Shown here piece by piece: positions 51,733 to 64,000 of a stretch of DNA of 64,000 nt. Both the position numbers and the translations under genes were made by a program. Source of the DNA: Anaeramoeba flamelloides (lineage: Eukaryota > Metamonada > Anaeramoebidae); the NCBI GenBank assembly GCA_027625915.1, contig JANTQA010000008.1, positions 10,417,001-10,481,000 of the forward strand, written 5' to 3'. The stretch's first letter is position 1; the number at the start of each line of letters is the position of its first letter. The notes under the pieces were generated by a model. The model was not told the DNA's origin, did no database searches, and saw only the letters and a program-made list of their open reading frames with translations.

Positions 51733-54700
51733 TTTTCAGCTCCAAAAAAATAACAAAAAATAAATATTTTAAGTTTTAAAAATGAAATTTTTTACCTTTT
51801 AATTCAAAAATATTTGAGTGGAAATGATTTGTTGTTGATATTTTTAATTCACTCCTTCATTGTAATGTTCTCATTTCAATATCTAAATGAAAAATTTTCC
51901 AAAGATGGATAAATGAAAATTTTCTGAAATGTTTCTAGATTTTATTTGTCTGATTCTCTGCAAGGATCAGAATTTTATATTCTCAAAGTTAACTATTCTG
52001 AGTTTTTTAATCAGTTAGATTTCTTTTAGTTGTAAATTTTTGAATGAAAACAAAATTACCTTTCTTGAGAAAAATTGTCAAAAAAATTTGTCAATTACAA
52101 AAAGTTGATATCTTTTTTGCTATTTAATTGTAAAAGATGAAAGTTCTTTGATTAAAAACAATTTAACTCAACCTTTTTCAGATTAGTCCGTAAATTAAAA
52201 GACTCGTTTTATCATTAAAAAGATAACAAAAATTTAGCTAGATCTTGATAAATCTACTTGTAAAAGAGAAAACTAATTGTATCTTTTCTTATTTTCTGAA
52301 TAACGTGATAATAGTAAAAACTTAATAGTGTCATTATTTTGACTTGAAGATGTTTCTTTTAAAGCATTGTTAGTCAGAAGAAGCTTTGAAAAGTTATCTT
52401 TAAGGAAGATTTTATTTAAGCGATTAATCTATATTATATTTTTTTACCTAAATTTAATAGAGGTCAAGAAATTTTTTTGTCAATTACTAAGATTTGAAAG
52501 TCTCTTATTTATTTTCAATATTAAACATCTTTCTAGATCACGAACTCTTATTTAGAAATTGTTCAAAAAAAAAATAATAGAGACTAGACCCTTAAGTGAA
52601 ATATCAAAAATTGGGAATGTAAATTCTTTGAACGAATTCCATAATCTCTGTTAAATTTATATACTAAGGGTTTCTTTAATAAAAAAAGTAAATTCTCACA
52701 ATTCTATAAATTTTTTCAAATTCTACCCTATCCAAGATACAACAAAAACTTGATTTTAAGATTAAATAATTTCTGATTTCCAATCAATAAACATAAAACA
52801 ATTAACCATTTACTTGGTATAATACTAATTTTGAATTTAACATATTCTTATCAAAATAAACTTTTAATCCAAGTTTTAACACAAAAAGATTGTTGTCTTC
52901 AAAACAAAAAAAAAATACAAAATTAACAAAATCAAGAATAAATTTGAATAACAACTAGAATTTTATCGTTTTTCAAATTGCAATTTTTAAAAACTAAAAT
53001 TTCATTTTTTGATTGTATATTTTGAAGAATATTCCAAATTAAATTTGAAATAGAAAGGAAAAAAAAATAAATCTAATATATAGGCAAGGAAATTTTCACA
53101 AAAACTTTTTTAAAATATGATAAAAAATCATTTAATATTAAAAGGAAAAATGGATTATTTTGTACATATACATTCTGTGTATAAAATGAATTGTCAGTGT
53201 TACTGATTTATTTTAGACTTATTAACGAATTCTTCATTAATTTTAAGGGAGGTCTCTTTATTTTGATTTCTTAAGGGGAAGGGGGGATAAGTACGTTTTA
53301 CAAATTTTAAGTGTAATAATTTGTATAAAACTGAATGAAACAAATCATTTCTCTAACTAAATAGATTAATATTTGAAGAAAAATGAGAGTATCTGATATT
53401 CTTATATATTATATTTACCGACCAATTAAAAAAAACGAAGAAAAAAAAAAGTAAAAAATTGATCAAGAAAAAATAAATAAAAATTAATTTATTTCTTGAT
53501 ATTAACTGTATTATTTGATAAAAATTACTTCTCCTTTATTTGGCTTTATATTAATTATGAACAATAACTCATTTTTTTTTTTTGGAATTTTTTTTGATAA
53601 GCCAATCACTTTTTATTTCTTAAGGATTCAAAAAATAACCTTTCAAATTCAATTCACATTTAATTTATCTAAATATAGTGTATTATTTCAGTGAATAGGA
53701 TATTTGTTGAATTCTTGAGAAAGAAATAAAGATTTATTAGTTGTATTTGTTTGATTTAATAATTATTTATTTTCTCTCAGATTGAAAAAGTAAAATAATT
53801 CTGAATTCTGATTTAATTTTTTTCTCGATTTTTCTTTTTCTTTGGTTTAAATCTTTGTAGCTGTTGTTTTGATTTTACTCAATTCAATCTCTTTTTTTTT
53901 GATCTTTGAAAATGTTTTTTTTCTATTTGGTTTGATAGATCAAAATATTTGAAAAAAAGAATTCTGAACACAAATTAGTAAAAAATTGGTTTACCGTGTT
54001 CAAAATAAAACCTTCACAAAGACCTCAATTAGTACTTCAAAATAAAATAGTTGTTTTTTTTTTTCTTGTTACAATGCAAAATCCAATTCACTATTCAGAA
54101 GTATATCTAAGTTCAAATATATTTTGAAAGTAACCCACAAGATACTTAGAGTAATTTATGAATAAAAAATGTGATTTGTTTAAAATTTATCGTAATTTTC
54201 TGAATTATTTTTTATTTTTTTTATTTTTGATTGAAAATTTCTATCTAAAATTAACTCTATATTTTGAGAAAATTTTTACTCTTTGATTCTTCATTTTTTG
54301 AATTTCTTCTTTCATCTTACAAATTTAAGAAACCAATACAATATTAACTTATCGTTTATTATTGGTTTATTGGAGCGAATAATGTAAAGGTCTATTATAG
54401 AAAAGATATAGGTATTTTAATTTGAAACACTGATAGAAATTTTTCTGTACGTTTTATTTTGACAAAAGTATGGGTCTTCTATAAAAAAAAAAAACGGGAT
54501 TTTTATCTTATAACACAGATTAAATTTTTGATCACCGATTATTTTGGCAACAGTATATTTTTGATAAATAATAATTAATAATGATGATGCAAGAAATCTA
54601 AGGTATGGACGGTTTGTTCTCATGCAAATTAAGATGATAATAGAAACAAATCTTTGAAGATATACTTTAGTAGAATTTTTTTTTTCATTCTTGATTTCAG

Positions 54701-55935
54701 CAATTTTTTTTTTAATATTGATCTTTCTTGTTTTGTCTTCTAAAAGAAAATATTTTTATAAAATACACACCTTTCCAAGTATATTTTTTTGGTTTTTTCT
54801 GTAATTAATTTCAAGCATTGGTATAAACACATTTCTAGATCTAAAATATAATTTAAGAAAATTCAACATTTCATTCAAAAAATTGAAAAATTATTTAAAA
54901 AAATTAAAAAATATAAGATTCAACTCTGTATTACTATGGTTCTCTTTTCGACTCACAAATAGATCTGTCAATGGTAGTTTGGTTTCAGCTTGTCAATATC
55001 CCAAGGGACCGAAAAAATCTTTTTTAGGTATTATTGTTACAATGGAAATTACTAAAAATGGTAAATATAACGACTTTCCGAAAATAAAGTGTGTTTTGTG
55101 TTCTCAAATGATAAATATGGAATCAAAAAGAGTTTAAAATCTCAAGATCAAGAACGGAATTATGAATATTTCATTGGCCCAACCTAGATTTATTTGGATA
55201 TTCTTTAATAGTGAATCCAATTTTGAGAAAAGTTGATATTTAATTTCATTTAATAAAATATTACTGAGAATTATAAGAATAAAGATGTAAGTTCTATTAG
55301 TTATTCAAAATCTGAATTAAAGGGGTTTTATTGTAAATAATCATCCCATTCACCAATCTCAAAAAATTCCTAAATAAGTATTCTTAAAAATATCTGTAAT
55401 AACTCTTTTTTATATACAAAGTTAATTTCATCAAAGTAGAAATCATTTTGAGTCTTTTATTTAACTTAAAAGTTCAATTTTTAAATTTATTTTGTCATCT
55501 TAAAAAACTTGTATAAAAATCAAAGCTATTTTGTCCATAAAAATAATCAAAAGTAACTAAATTTTCAAAGAGAGACAAGAAAATAATCTCCAAAACTCAT
55601 AATTAACAATAACTATAACAACACACCTCTTATAATATTGATTTAATTGTGGAATATTTCAAAGATAATTTAAATTGTTACCTAATAAAGAAACACTAAA
55701 CACTAAAAACTTAAAACGAGAGAATAACTTTATTTGACTTTGAAAAAAGTCTCTACTTGACTGATCAACTCATTTAATCAAAGAGATTCGCTCCAAACAT
55801 ACTTCTCTTATCCAAAATAACAAAGTGTTTCGAAACAGAAGCAAAACTGATTCCCAAAGTTTACTCGATTCAAATTCATTTTTTATTGTGATATTTCTTT
55901 GAAAATTGGTTATTTTTCCAAAAATATATCCTTTT
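51733..55935. other. Intergenic between divergent CAP-Gly and BSD genes
   Basis: Holds family D copy 4 (53992-54470) with a duplicated right end, a repeat shared with 27550 (54660-54880), and a GC-richer island at 54915-55015 that is open in two frames. Otherwise AT-rich, with no credible gene. Confidence 0.5.
53992..54555. mobile_element. Family D MITE (copy 4) with duplicated right end
   Basis: Starts TACCGTGTTCAAAATAAAAC and ends at 54470 (TTTATTTTGACAAAAGTA). The next 85 bp repeat the right end once more, finishing ATTATTTTGGCAACAGTA at 54555. Non-coding and diverged. Confidence 0.65.
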
Positions 55936-58900
55936 ATGAGCTTTTTTTGGTTTAGTCCTTTTTCTGTAACTGAAAATACAAAAAAAAAGGAAACAGAAAT
56001 AAAAGAGAATAAAAAAGAAAAAGAAAAAAAACAAGAACAAGTGCAACCACAAAACAAAAAGGAATCAACTCAGAAAAAGAAAAAAGAAAAACAAAAACAA
56101 AAACAAAAAGAGAACAACAAAACAAATGAAAAAGTCAAAGACAAAAATGAAACAGATCTAAAGTCTTTTTTCTCTGAAACAACTTCTTCTTTATTTGGAT
56201 TTGTAACTTCGACAACAAACATTTTTTTAGAAGACATAAATGAATTTACAAACAATATAAAAACAGAAACGACATCCAAGATCAAAGAAATTATAAACGG
56301 ATCTGATCCTAATTCAAAAACTCACAAAGTGGCTTCAACATTAGGTTCACTTATCCTGGATGAAAAAGATCAAAAACAACCAAACGAAAATAATAATGAA
56401 AAAGAAAAGGAAAAAGAAAAGGAAAAAACAAACGAAAAAGATCAAAAAGAAAAGGAAAAAGAAGATCAAGAAAAGAAAAAGGAAAAGAAGAAGGAAAACA
56501 AAGAAAAAGAGGAGGACGATCAACAAAAAGTGTAAGGTTATTAAATTTTGTTCTTCCAAAAGCAAATTGAAAATGCTAAATTTTTTTTTTTACTTTTTAA
56601 TTCTTTATTTTCACAAAATATTTCACAATTTCACAAGTGTTGAGGAATTTGACAAAATTGTTCTTCAGTTACAATCAAACAAAGACACTTACACCAAGGA
56701 TCCAGAAGATCAAGAAAATTTCATAATTTGGAAACAAAATGAACAAATAAAGTCTCGTGATCATGAAATTGGGTTGCTTTTATCTAATAATAAAATTGTT
56801 GATGGAATGTTTGGTAAATTAGGTAAATAAATTCCTCTTTTTCTAAGATCCAATTGAAAAACCTTTTTATTATTATTCAAAAATTAATTTTCTTTTCTGT
56901 TTTTGAAACTGTTTTTAATCATTTCGATAATGAAAATGTAACAAAATTTACATTTCACTTTGAAATTCTCTCAAATGATTTTTTTTTAAAATCATTGAAA
57001 GGATTAGTGTATATCACAGAGAAGTCCAAAATTAAAGTGTCTTGCTAATATGTTTAACCACATTAGTAATGTATGTTTCAAATGTCTCTAAAAATCCAAT
57101 TAGTAAAATAGTACTAAACGATCATCTTCATAAAATAAAACATGATTTTTCTATTAGTAAAAAATTCCAACAATTTTTGGAAAAAATCTATATTTTGAGA
57201 TAAATTTAATGGTTAAATAATCAATCTGGGGACTTTAAACTTGAAGAATATCTTTCTTAGATTCGTCTAGAAAAGTAGATTACCGTTCATGGGAAAAATT
57301 GACAAATTGGTTTTAATTGTCAAATGCAAGCCAAAAAAGAAAATTTTTTAAACCATTTTTTTACTTATTGTTCACTTTAAAAATAAAGACATTTGAAACT
57401 GAAATTCCACAAACTTGATTAATTCCCATCGCTAAAATTTTAAAGCTAATTTCATAGGAATAGAAAAATCATTATAACAAAAAAATCTCAATAAATTCAC
57501 TTTTACTAAGGTTTACAATTCAAATTCAAATTTCGGAAAAAATTAAGACATTCTTAAATTTTGGTTTATATGATAAAATCCATTTCAAAATCATGGGCAT
57601 TTTTAAAAATAAATTTTGGTTTCGTTTGATGTTTTGAATTCTATTTCTGAATTCGAATAATCAATTTAATTTTTGTGCTTGTTTTTTGTTTTAAAATGAA
57701 CAAAAAAAAGAAGTAAAAAATATTTGAAAATGTGAACTTTTATTGTAACAATTGGAAAATTAAAATCCATTTGACAATTTTTTTCCATTTACCATTTTTT
57801 TTCCAGAATGGTTATTTGATAAAAAATTCGATTTTTTTAAAAAATTAAATAATTAACACAAGAGATTATTTTTACAAATTATTTCTGAGATATCGAAAAT
57901 ATATTGATGTTTCAAACTATTTTCATAAAAAGGAAACCAAACTAATCAGTCTTTAGGTTTTTTAGGTTGATAATTATTGAGTTAATCTTTGAAATTCAAA
58001 AATTTGAAAAAATTGTTACACTTGGATGGTTCTAAATATTAATTATTAAATACCGGAATACTATTATTTGGAGTTTCTATTTTTAGATTTGGAATAAGTA
58101 ATTAAAAAAAAAATTCACAAAATGAAAATTTTTAATATTGATCATTAGTAAAAAATCCAGTAATTTGTTGTGCAATAAGATTTATCAGGGATTTTTTAAA
58201 GTAATTTGAACTCTAAAAGTGCACTAATATCATTTATTCACAATTACAACATAATTTTAATTATAGAAGAATCTATGGTGATGCTAATCTCTGAAGTGTT
58301 ATAAAAAGTTTAATATTTTTTCCCAAGATTTTTTGAACAATTTTGGGAAGGAAATGGAAAATTTTTTTCTATTAATTACACAACAGATAATAATTATTTC
58401 AATTTAAAGCTCTAGTCACTAGAACGGCTTTCGTTCGTGTTCAATGTGCTAATTGCTCTCTTAAAAAGATAATGTGGAAATAAACTTCTTTTGGTTGAAA
58501 TAATTAAAGAAAATTAGAATAAATATTCAAAGGGTTTCAATAAATGAAAATTTAAATTTTGTAAAAAACTAAAAAATCAAATCTTTTTCTTCTTGTTTTA
58601 TAAACTTTGTTTCAACCAAAGAGCCCCGAAAAAAAAAATTACAAGTATCAATTGTTTTTTAGAATTGACCTTTACAGAACAAATAATAAATAAGTGGAAT
58701 AATACACACTCAAGAATAGTTGATATCATTATGAAGTGAATTTAATAAATACATTGATTTTCATATAAATTGAAAAAAAACAAATTCTTAGGTCACCACC
58801 CAATGAGAAAAATTACAATGTCCTTTTTGATCTTCAATTGACGATCAAATAAAATTCCAATAGAAATCAACATGATTTTTCTACAATCATTTTCACCATT

Positions 58901-61900
58901 TCAATTACATTAGAATAACAGGCTTTTGCTTTGTGATAATAGATCTTGCAATAAAAAAACAATTAAATATCATTCACGTACACAAAAAAAAAAAATAGAA
59001 AAAATGAAAAAAGCAAAATGTGAAAAAATGAAAAAAGCAAAATGTGAAAAAATGATTTTGATTATGGAATATTTCAAAGGAAAGTTTTTATTCTGATATC
59101 CATTTAAACCCTATAAAAAGATGAAATTTATCCACCACAACTGTAATCCTTTGTCTGGAAAATAGGTTATTTACATATGCTTAAATTTCTTCAATTTGGA
59201 GTAAATCTGTTTTCTTTCAGTGCAAAATCGATTCTTGATAATTCAATTTGTGGTTATATTATTTTGTAACACTCTATATTTGAAAAGGTATTTTGTAACA
59301 TTCTTTAGATAAAAATAACTCTATTTAAAAGAAAAAAAAAAAGAAAAAAAATCATCACGAGATCTCAAGAAGTGCCAAAGAACGACACTTCGAAACCAAC
59401 ACAGTTGTATACAAAATGATAATCACATAACGATTTAAATTTGAAATATAGTATCGCTCTTGTGTGTGTTTTTTTCTAAAAATCTCTTCTTTTTTTCATT
59501 GACAATTTTTAGAAATTTATGATACCTCACATGCTGGTTTATTTTAAATGGGATTGAGTCTTCGTAAATAAAAATGAAAAATTTTTTAATTTTTTCAAAA
59601 AGTAAATTTTCATAGTAATAATTAGACCCTTAAAAATGTGAATGTTAACAAATTTTAAGACATAGAAATTCAATCGATCCATTTCAAATCATCATTTAAG
59701 AGTGTGTACCTTTTTTTTAATTAAGGATTTTGTTTTTTCCCTAGGTTTTAAAACCAATACTCCAACAACAATATTACTTAAATATCGTCTCTTATTTATT
59801 GTTTCGTTTTGTTCACAAAAAGTCAAGAAAAAAAAAAAAACGGAACCACAATTAATTGTTTATTGATTTATACACAAATAACTTTTTTATTTTCGTTATA
59901 ATTATCAATTTTTAATATATTGATTTTCTTTGGCTTTTTTGGTGATAGTTTAATTTGCAATTTTCGTAAGAATTGATTTTATCTACTGATTTTTCCTTTT
60001 ATTCCGATATTTTTTTTCCTTTTTTGAAAGTCATTTTGGATCAAACCAAATCTGAGTTTGTATTTTTTTTATAAACGAATCATCTCTTCCATCTCTCAAC
60101 AAAAATCGATTATGAAAATTGTATCATTTTTAATTTAATAATACATTCATATAGAACCTTTAATTAAAATAACTGGATTCTTTTGTTTTTTGGAAAATGT
60201 AAAAAGGGGTAATTACACAAAAAAAAAAAAAGGATGAAAAAATCAGATTTCAAAAAAAAGGACACAGAAATTTCATAAATCACAGAAATCACAGAAATCA
60301 CAGAAATCACAGAAATCACAGAAACCACAGAAACCAAATCGCCCCCATAATTTGTTCCAGGCAATCGAATCATTATAATTATAAGAATCCAAATACCCGA
60401 AATATTTATTTTTATACTTTGTTTTATGTGGTAACTGTGACTGTTTTTTTTTGAAAAATCTGATATTCTTCCAATTAACACTTTCAAATCTTTTTTATTT
60501 TATTAATAGAGACTAACTAAATACTTTTCATAAATGCTTTGTTGGAAAAAAAAAAGTTTATGTGATTTCTGTGATTTATTTGTTTTTTGTGGAGTTCTGT
60601 GATTTGTGTGATCTTTAAAAATTTGAAATTTTTGTTTTTCTCATTTCCAAAAAAAAAAAACTTTAAAAACTGAAAATAATTTTTTTTTTTTTTTTGAAAT
60701 TGGACAAAAATCATTAATCAAAATAAAACCAAAAAACACACTATCTAAACAAATTAATTTAGATGGTGGGAGATGAAATATTTTGAATGGATTTGAATCT
60801 TCTTTATTGAAATTTTGAGATAAAGGTATTTTTTTAAAAAAATTCGAATTTATCAGTATTACGGGTTCTTAGTAAAGGTATGATCATTTTTTTTTTGTCT
60901 GTACAATATCATTAAGAGGATATCCAAAAAAAAAAAAAAAATATTTCTACTTACCCTATGAAAGAAATTATTGAAAAAAAAATCTGAAAACAAAATTAAA
61001 TATGGAAATCTACTAAAAACATTATAGAACTTAAACAACCATTAAAAATAATAAAGAAAAAATAAATTAAAATAAAAAAGAGCTTTATTTAAGAGTAAAA
61101 CCATAGATCTCGCGATTATTCAAGGGAAAGAAATACCCAAAAATATCTTTAGAGTTAAAAAGCAAAAGCAAAAACAAAAACAAAAAATTAACAAGAAAAA
61201 GTAAAAGAAAGAAATTTAAAAAGGGTTTATAAGAATCAATTGGTAAAAAGCCAAAAAAAAACAAAACCAATTCTATCTTTAATTAAGAGCATACAAAATT
61301 ACAGCCACGGTATTTTTGGTTAATTTAATTTAATTTGATAATTAATCATAAATGTACAGTTTGGGATCGTTGTTTAATTGTTGTAATTTCTTTTTTTCTT
61401 TTTCATCTGTTTTGCTTTAAACTTTTGATATTTTTTGTCTTTGTCTTTTGCCTTTTTATTTTCATGTTACTCATACTTTCACGTTTCAGTATCACCATAT
61501 TGACAAGTAACCACTTGATTTTTTTTCTTTGCAACTCTTCTTCCCACAAAAAGAAAATTTCGCTTTGGAAAAAAAATAAAATTTACATTTTTAAATAAAT
61601 TTCTTGAATCAATATTTTTTTTTATTCTCAAATAATTTTTTTTTAATGGATCTTGCTTTATTCCAAAATATTTTTTTATTAATGAAATTATAGTTCCAGA
61701 TACTGTTAGTTATGAAGATTTTTGGAAGAGATATTTTTTTCAATTGGAATTATTAAGAAGGGAAGAGAAAAGGAAGAAATTACTTGAAGCAATTTCAGAA
61801 TCTACCAAATCTTCAAATGAGAATACAATAGAAAAAAATGATAATGAAAATAAGGTAAACGAAAAAGAAAATAATAAATCTGGTATTTTTGGACAAGATC

Positions 61901-62076
61901 CATTTGATGATGAGAATGATGATGACGAAAATGATGGTGATGATGATGATGATGATGAAATTCAAACTGACAATGAAGAAATGGATTATTTAAACCAAGA
62001 TCTATCAGAATTATCAGATCTAAATGAAGAAGAATTGGAACTTGATTTAGAACAATTAAGTCAAGATGAGAAATAA
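55936..62076 (+). CDS. BSD-domain protein (three exons)
   Basis: Resembles the BSDC1/SYAP1-type BSD proteins, whose general role is poorly defined. Exons: 55936-56531, 56638-56822 and 61694-62076, giving 387 residues. Both joins are in frame and restore family sequence. An N-terminal MSFFWFSPF is followed by Lys/Glu-rich repeats (to about 75), an amphipathic segment (LKSFFSETTSSLFGFVTS, NIFLEDINEF), more Lys/Glu repeats (to 198), then the BSD domain (about 217-277): DTYTKDPEDQENFIIWKQ, GLLLSNNKIVDGMFGKLVP, and SYEDFWKRYFF with the diagnostic FW at 270-271. The tail is strongly acidic, with an Asp run near 330-345. The FGKL|VPDTVSYEDFW junction spans the 4871-bp second intron, which is full of repeats; the first is 106 bp. 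Start: the in-frame ATG nearest the family-like N-terminus. Confidence 0.9.
57057..58265. mobile_element. Family F TIR element, longest copy (1.2 kb)
   Basis: Left end ATGTTTCAAATGTCTCTAAA; right end is an imperfect mirror (TTTTTTAAAGTAATTTGAAC). Contains TTGTGCAATAAGATTTATC near 58160. It is the fullest of five copies in the window. No transposase frame. Inside BSD-gene intron 2. Confidence 0.65.
58615..59130. repeat. Family G dispersed repeat (copy 3)
   Basis: Colinear with 14780-15430 in the same orientation. Includes a tandem duplication of AAAAATGAAAAAAGCAAAAT near 59003-59045. Inside BSD-gene intron 2. Confidence 0.6.
59345..59570. repeat. Family J dispersed repeat (copy 2)
   Basis: Matches 37800-38015; inside BSD-gene intron 2. 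Non-coding. Confidence 0.5.
60261..60336. repeat. CACAGAAAT minisatellite
   Basis: About seven 9-bp units, the last two with ACC in place of ATC. It is the cleanest array of this unit in the window, inside BSD-gene intron 2. It encodes the repeated VISVISV frame on the minus strand, which is not a gene. Confidence 0.92.
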
Positions 62077-63795
62077 GAATCAAAACAGATATTTTCGTTT
62101 TTAAAAAACAATTTTTAAATGTAGAAAAATAAAAATAGCAGAAATTTAATATTACTTTTTATTTTTAGTTAATTTTAACTTGATGTTTTAAATCTAAATT
62201 TAAAGATAGGATATCTATTTGATACATAGATTTAAAAATAAATCTGAAAAAGGCAATACTAGTATTCCAATATAGCCCATTGATCAAATGTTTCTTTTGG
62301 TATTAAAGGAATAATAAAACGAAACATTGTTTCTTTCAAAGATACCCATCATTTTTTTTCAAATATCATTTATTTTTTATAATTCACCTTTGGAGAAACA
62401 ATAAGAAATAAGTAGAATAATACACATCAAAGGATAGTTGATATCCGTATGGAATGAAACTAATAAACCAATAGATTTTCTTAAAAATTGAAAAAACTCA
62501 AAATTCTTAGTGATCAATTAAGAAAAAAAAACAAGGTTCATTTTGATCTAAAATTGAAGACTCAAATGAAATTTTAAATAAAAATAAATATCATTTATCT
62601 AAAATCATTCTAACTGCCATAATAATATTAGAAAAGTACATTTTTACTTAGTGATTTCGATCTTAAAATAAAAAAAAAAAATTGCAAATGAATTAACTAT
62701 CAAAAAAAAATTCGAAAAAAAGAGAAAATGAATAAAAATGATTTCATTATTGAAATTTATCCAAAATTAATTTTCTTCTTCTAATATCAATTTAAACCCT
62801 TTAAACAAATGTAATTCAGTGGCTATAACTGGGTCCATTTGACTGGGAAATGATTTAAAATGGTGTAAATTAGTATTATTTTCAGAATTTGAATTACAAG
62901 TTGAATTATTGTAAGGTTTTGTTTGATCAGAATCCCTGAAAAAATCGGAAAATACTTGACAATATACATATTTGAATTTTTTCAAAAAAGTCAAAAATCA
63001 TAAAGATTGTTCTTTAAACAGTTTACATACTTGATTTTTAAATTTAGTTTTAGCACGAAATGAAATCTTTTCAGTTAGAAAATCTTGAAAAATTTTTTTT
63101 TGTTCTTATACTGGACCTAATTGACTTTTATTGAAAAAGTAAAATGGATTTTTAAAAATTAAATTTTGAAAAATTTAATAAAAATCATCGAACAATCATC
63201 ATGTGTACCTGATCTAATTGTTTTATGTGAAATGAATTGTTTTCAAAATGATCTATATTAAATGTTCCAAAAAAAAAAATAAATAAAAAATAAAAATATC
63301 TTAAAATATTATAATATTTCAAATTTAAATTCGTTTGAATAAGAAGGTTAGATTACATTATTATAATTCAAAGGTGGTTTTAATTTTAAAATTTAAAAAA
63401 TATATTATGTAGACTCGCCTTCTCTTTTTTTTTATTATTGAGTTACAAAAATTAATAGTATTAGTAGAATATTGAATTATTTTTATTTATCTTCAAAAAA
63501 AGATATTTTATTTATGTTTTTGAATAAAAAAAAGGGGGGGAGAATGTCTTTAAATGTTTATTATTAGTATTTTTAAAGGATAAAAACAAAAATAAACATT
63601 ATTAAAAGTCTATTATCAATGATTTATGACATTTTGAAAAAATTCGAATATTTTTTATTTTTGAGTGTTTTTCAATATTTTTACAATTTCCCTTTTAATC
63701 AAGGTAAAACATTTGAATAGTCCTTATTTTTTTATTGATGTTTATAATAAAGGTATTTGATTTTTGATGATTGTTTATTTGTGCAAATTAGTTGG

Positions 63796-63863
<68 letters not shown>

Positions 63864-64000
63864 GGGAACCCCGAATTTGCCTAAATTTCATCAAGTTTTT
63901 AAAAAAAGATTTAAAATGAGATTGGTGTACTGATATATTTAATTTTTTATTTATCTTTAATCCAGATTTGGATTATAATAAAAAGTCAAAATAAATAAAA
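62077..64000. other. 3' flank of the BSD gene with family G copy 4
   Basis: 62340-62900 is a family G repeat (same GTGAAAAAATGATTT-like and TTCTTCTAATATC blocks); the 75-codon minus-strand frame at 62767-62994 overlaps it and is not accepted as a gene. An (AT)n array fills 63798-63859. Nothing else is recognised. Confidence 0.55.
63798..63859. repeat. (AT)n microsatellite, about 62 bp
   Basis: About 31 uninterrupted AT units, the longest AT array in the window. Confidence 0.97.

Noticed and set aside
56854-57048. 64-codon frame just after BSD exon 2
   Set aside because: It lies in the second intron; splicing from 56822 to 61694 restores the BSD domain without it.
60164-60487. 107-codon minus-strand frame with a VISVISV repeat
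   Set aside because: Produced by the 9-bp minisatellite within the BSD-gene intron.
62767-62994. 75-codon minus-strand frame (QMDPVIATELHLFKGF)
   Set aside because: Lies in family G; equivalent sequence occurs at 15410 and 59100 without keeping the frame.

Overview
This is an AT-rich eukaryotic window. It uses the standard genetic code (TAA and TGA act as stops), spliceosomal GT-AG introns, long A/T homopolymers, and Lys/Glu/Asn-rich low-complexity stretches inside proteins. The gene set (DNA ligase I, ARF6-type GTPase, TRAPPC2L, V-ATPase subunit F, RasGEF, CAP-Gly, BSD) fits a free-living amoeboid protist. The poly-Lys and Glu-Lys tracts and the RasGEF recall Anaeramoeba or amoebozoans, but the species is inferred, not proven.

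Layout from left to right: TRAPPC2L (minus, 475-6277) has two exons split by a 5.4-kb repeat-filled intron. LIG1 (minus, 7673-13115) has four exons. ARF6-like (plus, 17091-18161) has four exons, the first only 4 nt long. From 18.2 to 31.1 kb the window is mostly repeats, with three gene candidates: two weak exons at 22750-22934, a first exon on the plus strand at 23567, and an unrecognised three-exon gene on the minus strand at 24336-26784. VMA7 (minus, 31727-32379) and an Asn-rich membrane protein (plus, 34135-34812) diverge from each other. Next come two LINE pieces and a fold-back element, then tRNA-Ser(AGA) (minus, 38251-38332), a RasGEF (minus, 42678-45082, 5' end not found), a CAP-Gly/coiled-coil protein (minus, 50708-51732, 3' end not found), and a BSD-domain protein (plus, 55936-62076) with a 4.9-kb repeat-filled second intron.

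The rest is a dense population of small inverted-repeat DNA elements in at least nine families. Two carry the TA-flanked CAGT ends typical of Tc1/mariner-derived MITEs. One unusual family is a mosaic of stacked perfect hairpins. LINE-type retroposition is active or recent: one 652-bp LINE 3' end carries a 19-bp target duplication, and one 175-bp poly(A)-tailed insert carries a 17-bp duplication.

The recognised genes are housekeeping genes for vesicle traffic, acidification, replication, signalling and the cytoskeleton. They do not form a functional cluster. The novelty in this window lies in genome architecture rather than in an operon-like system. No LTR retroelement, virus-like element or CRISPR array was seen.
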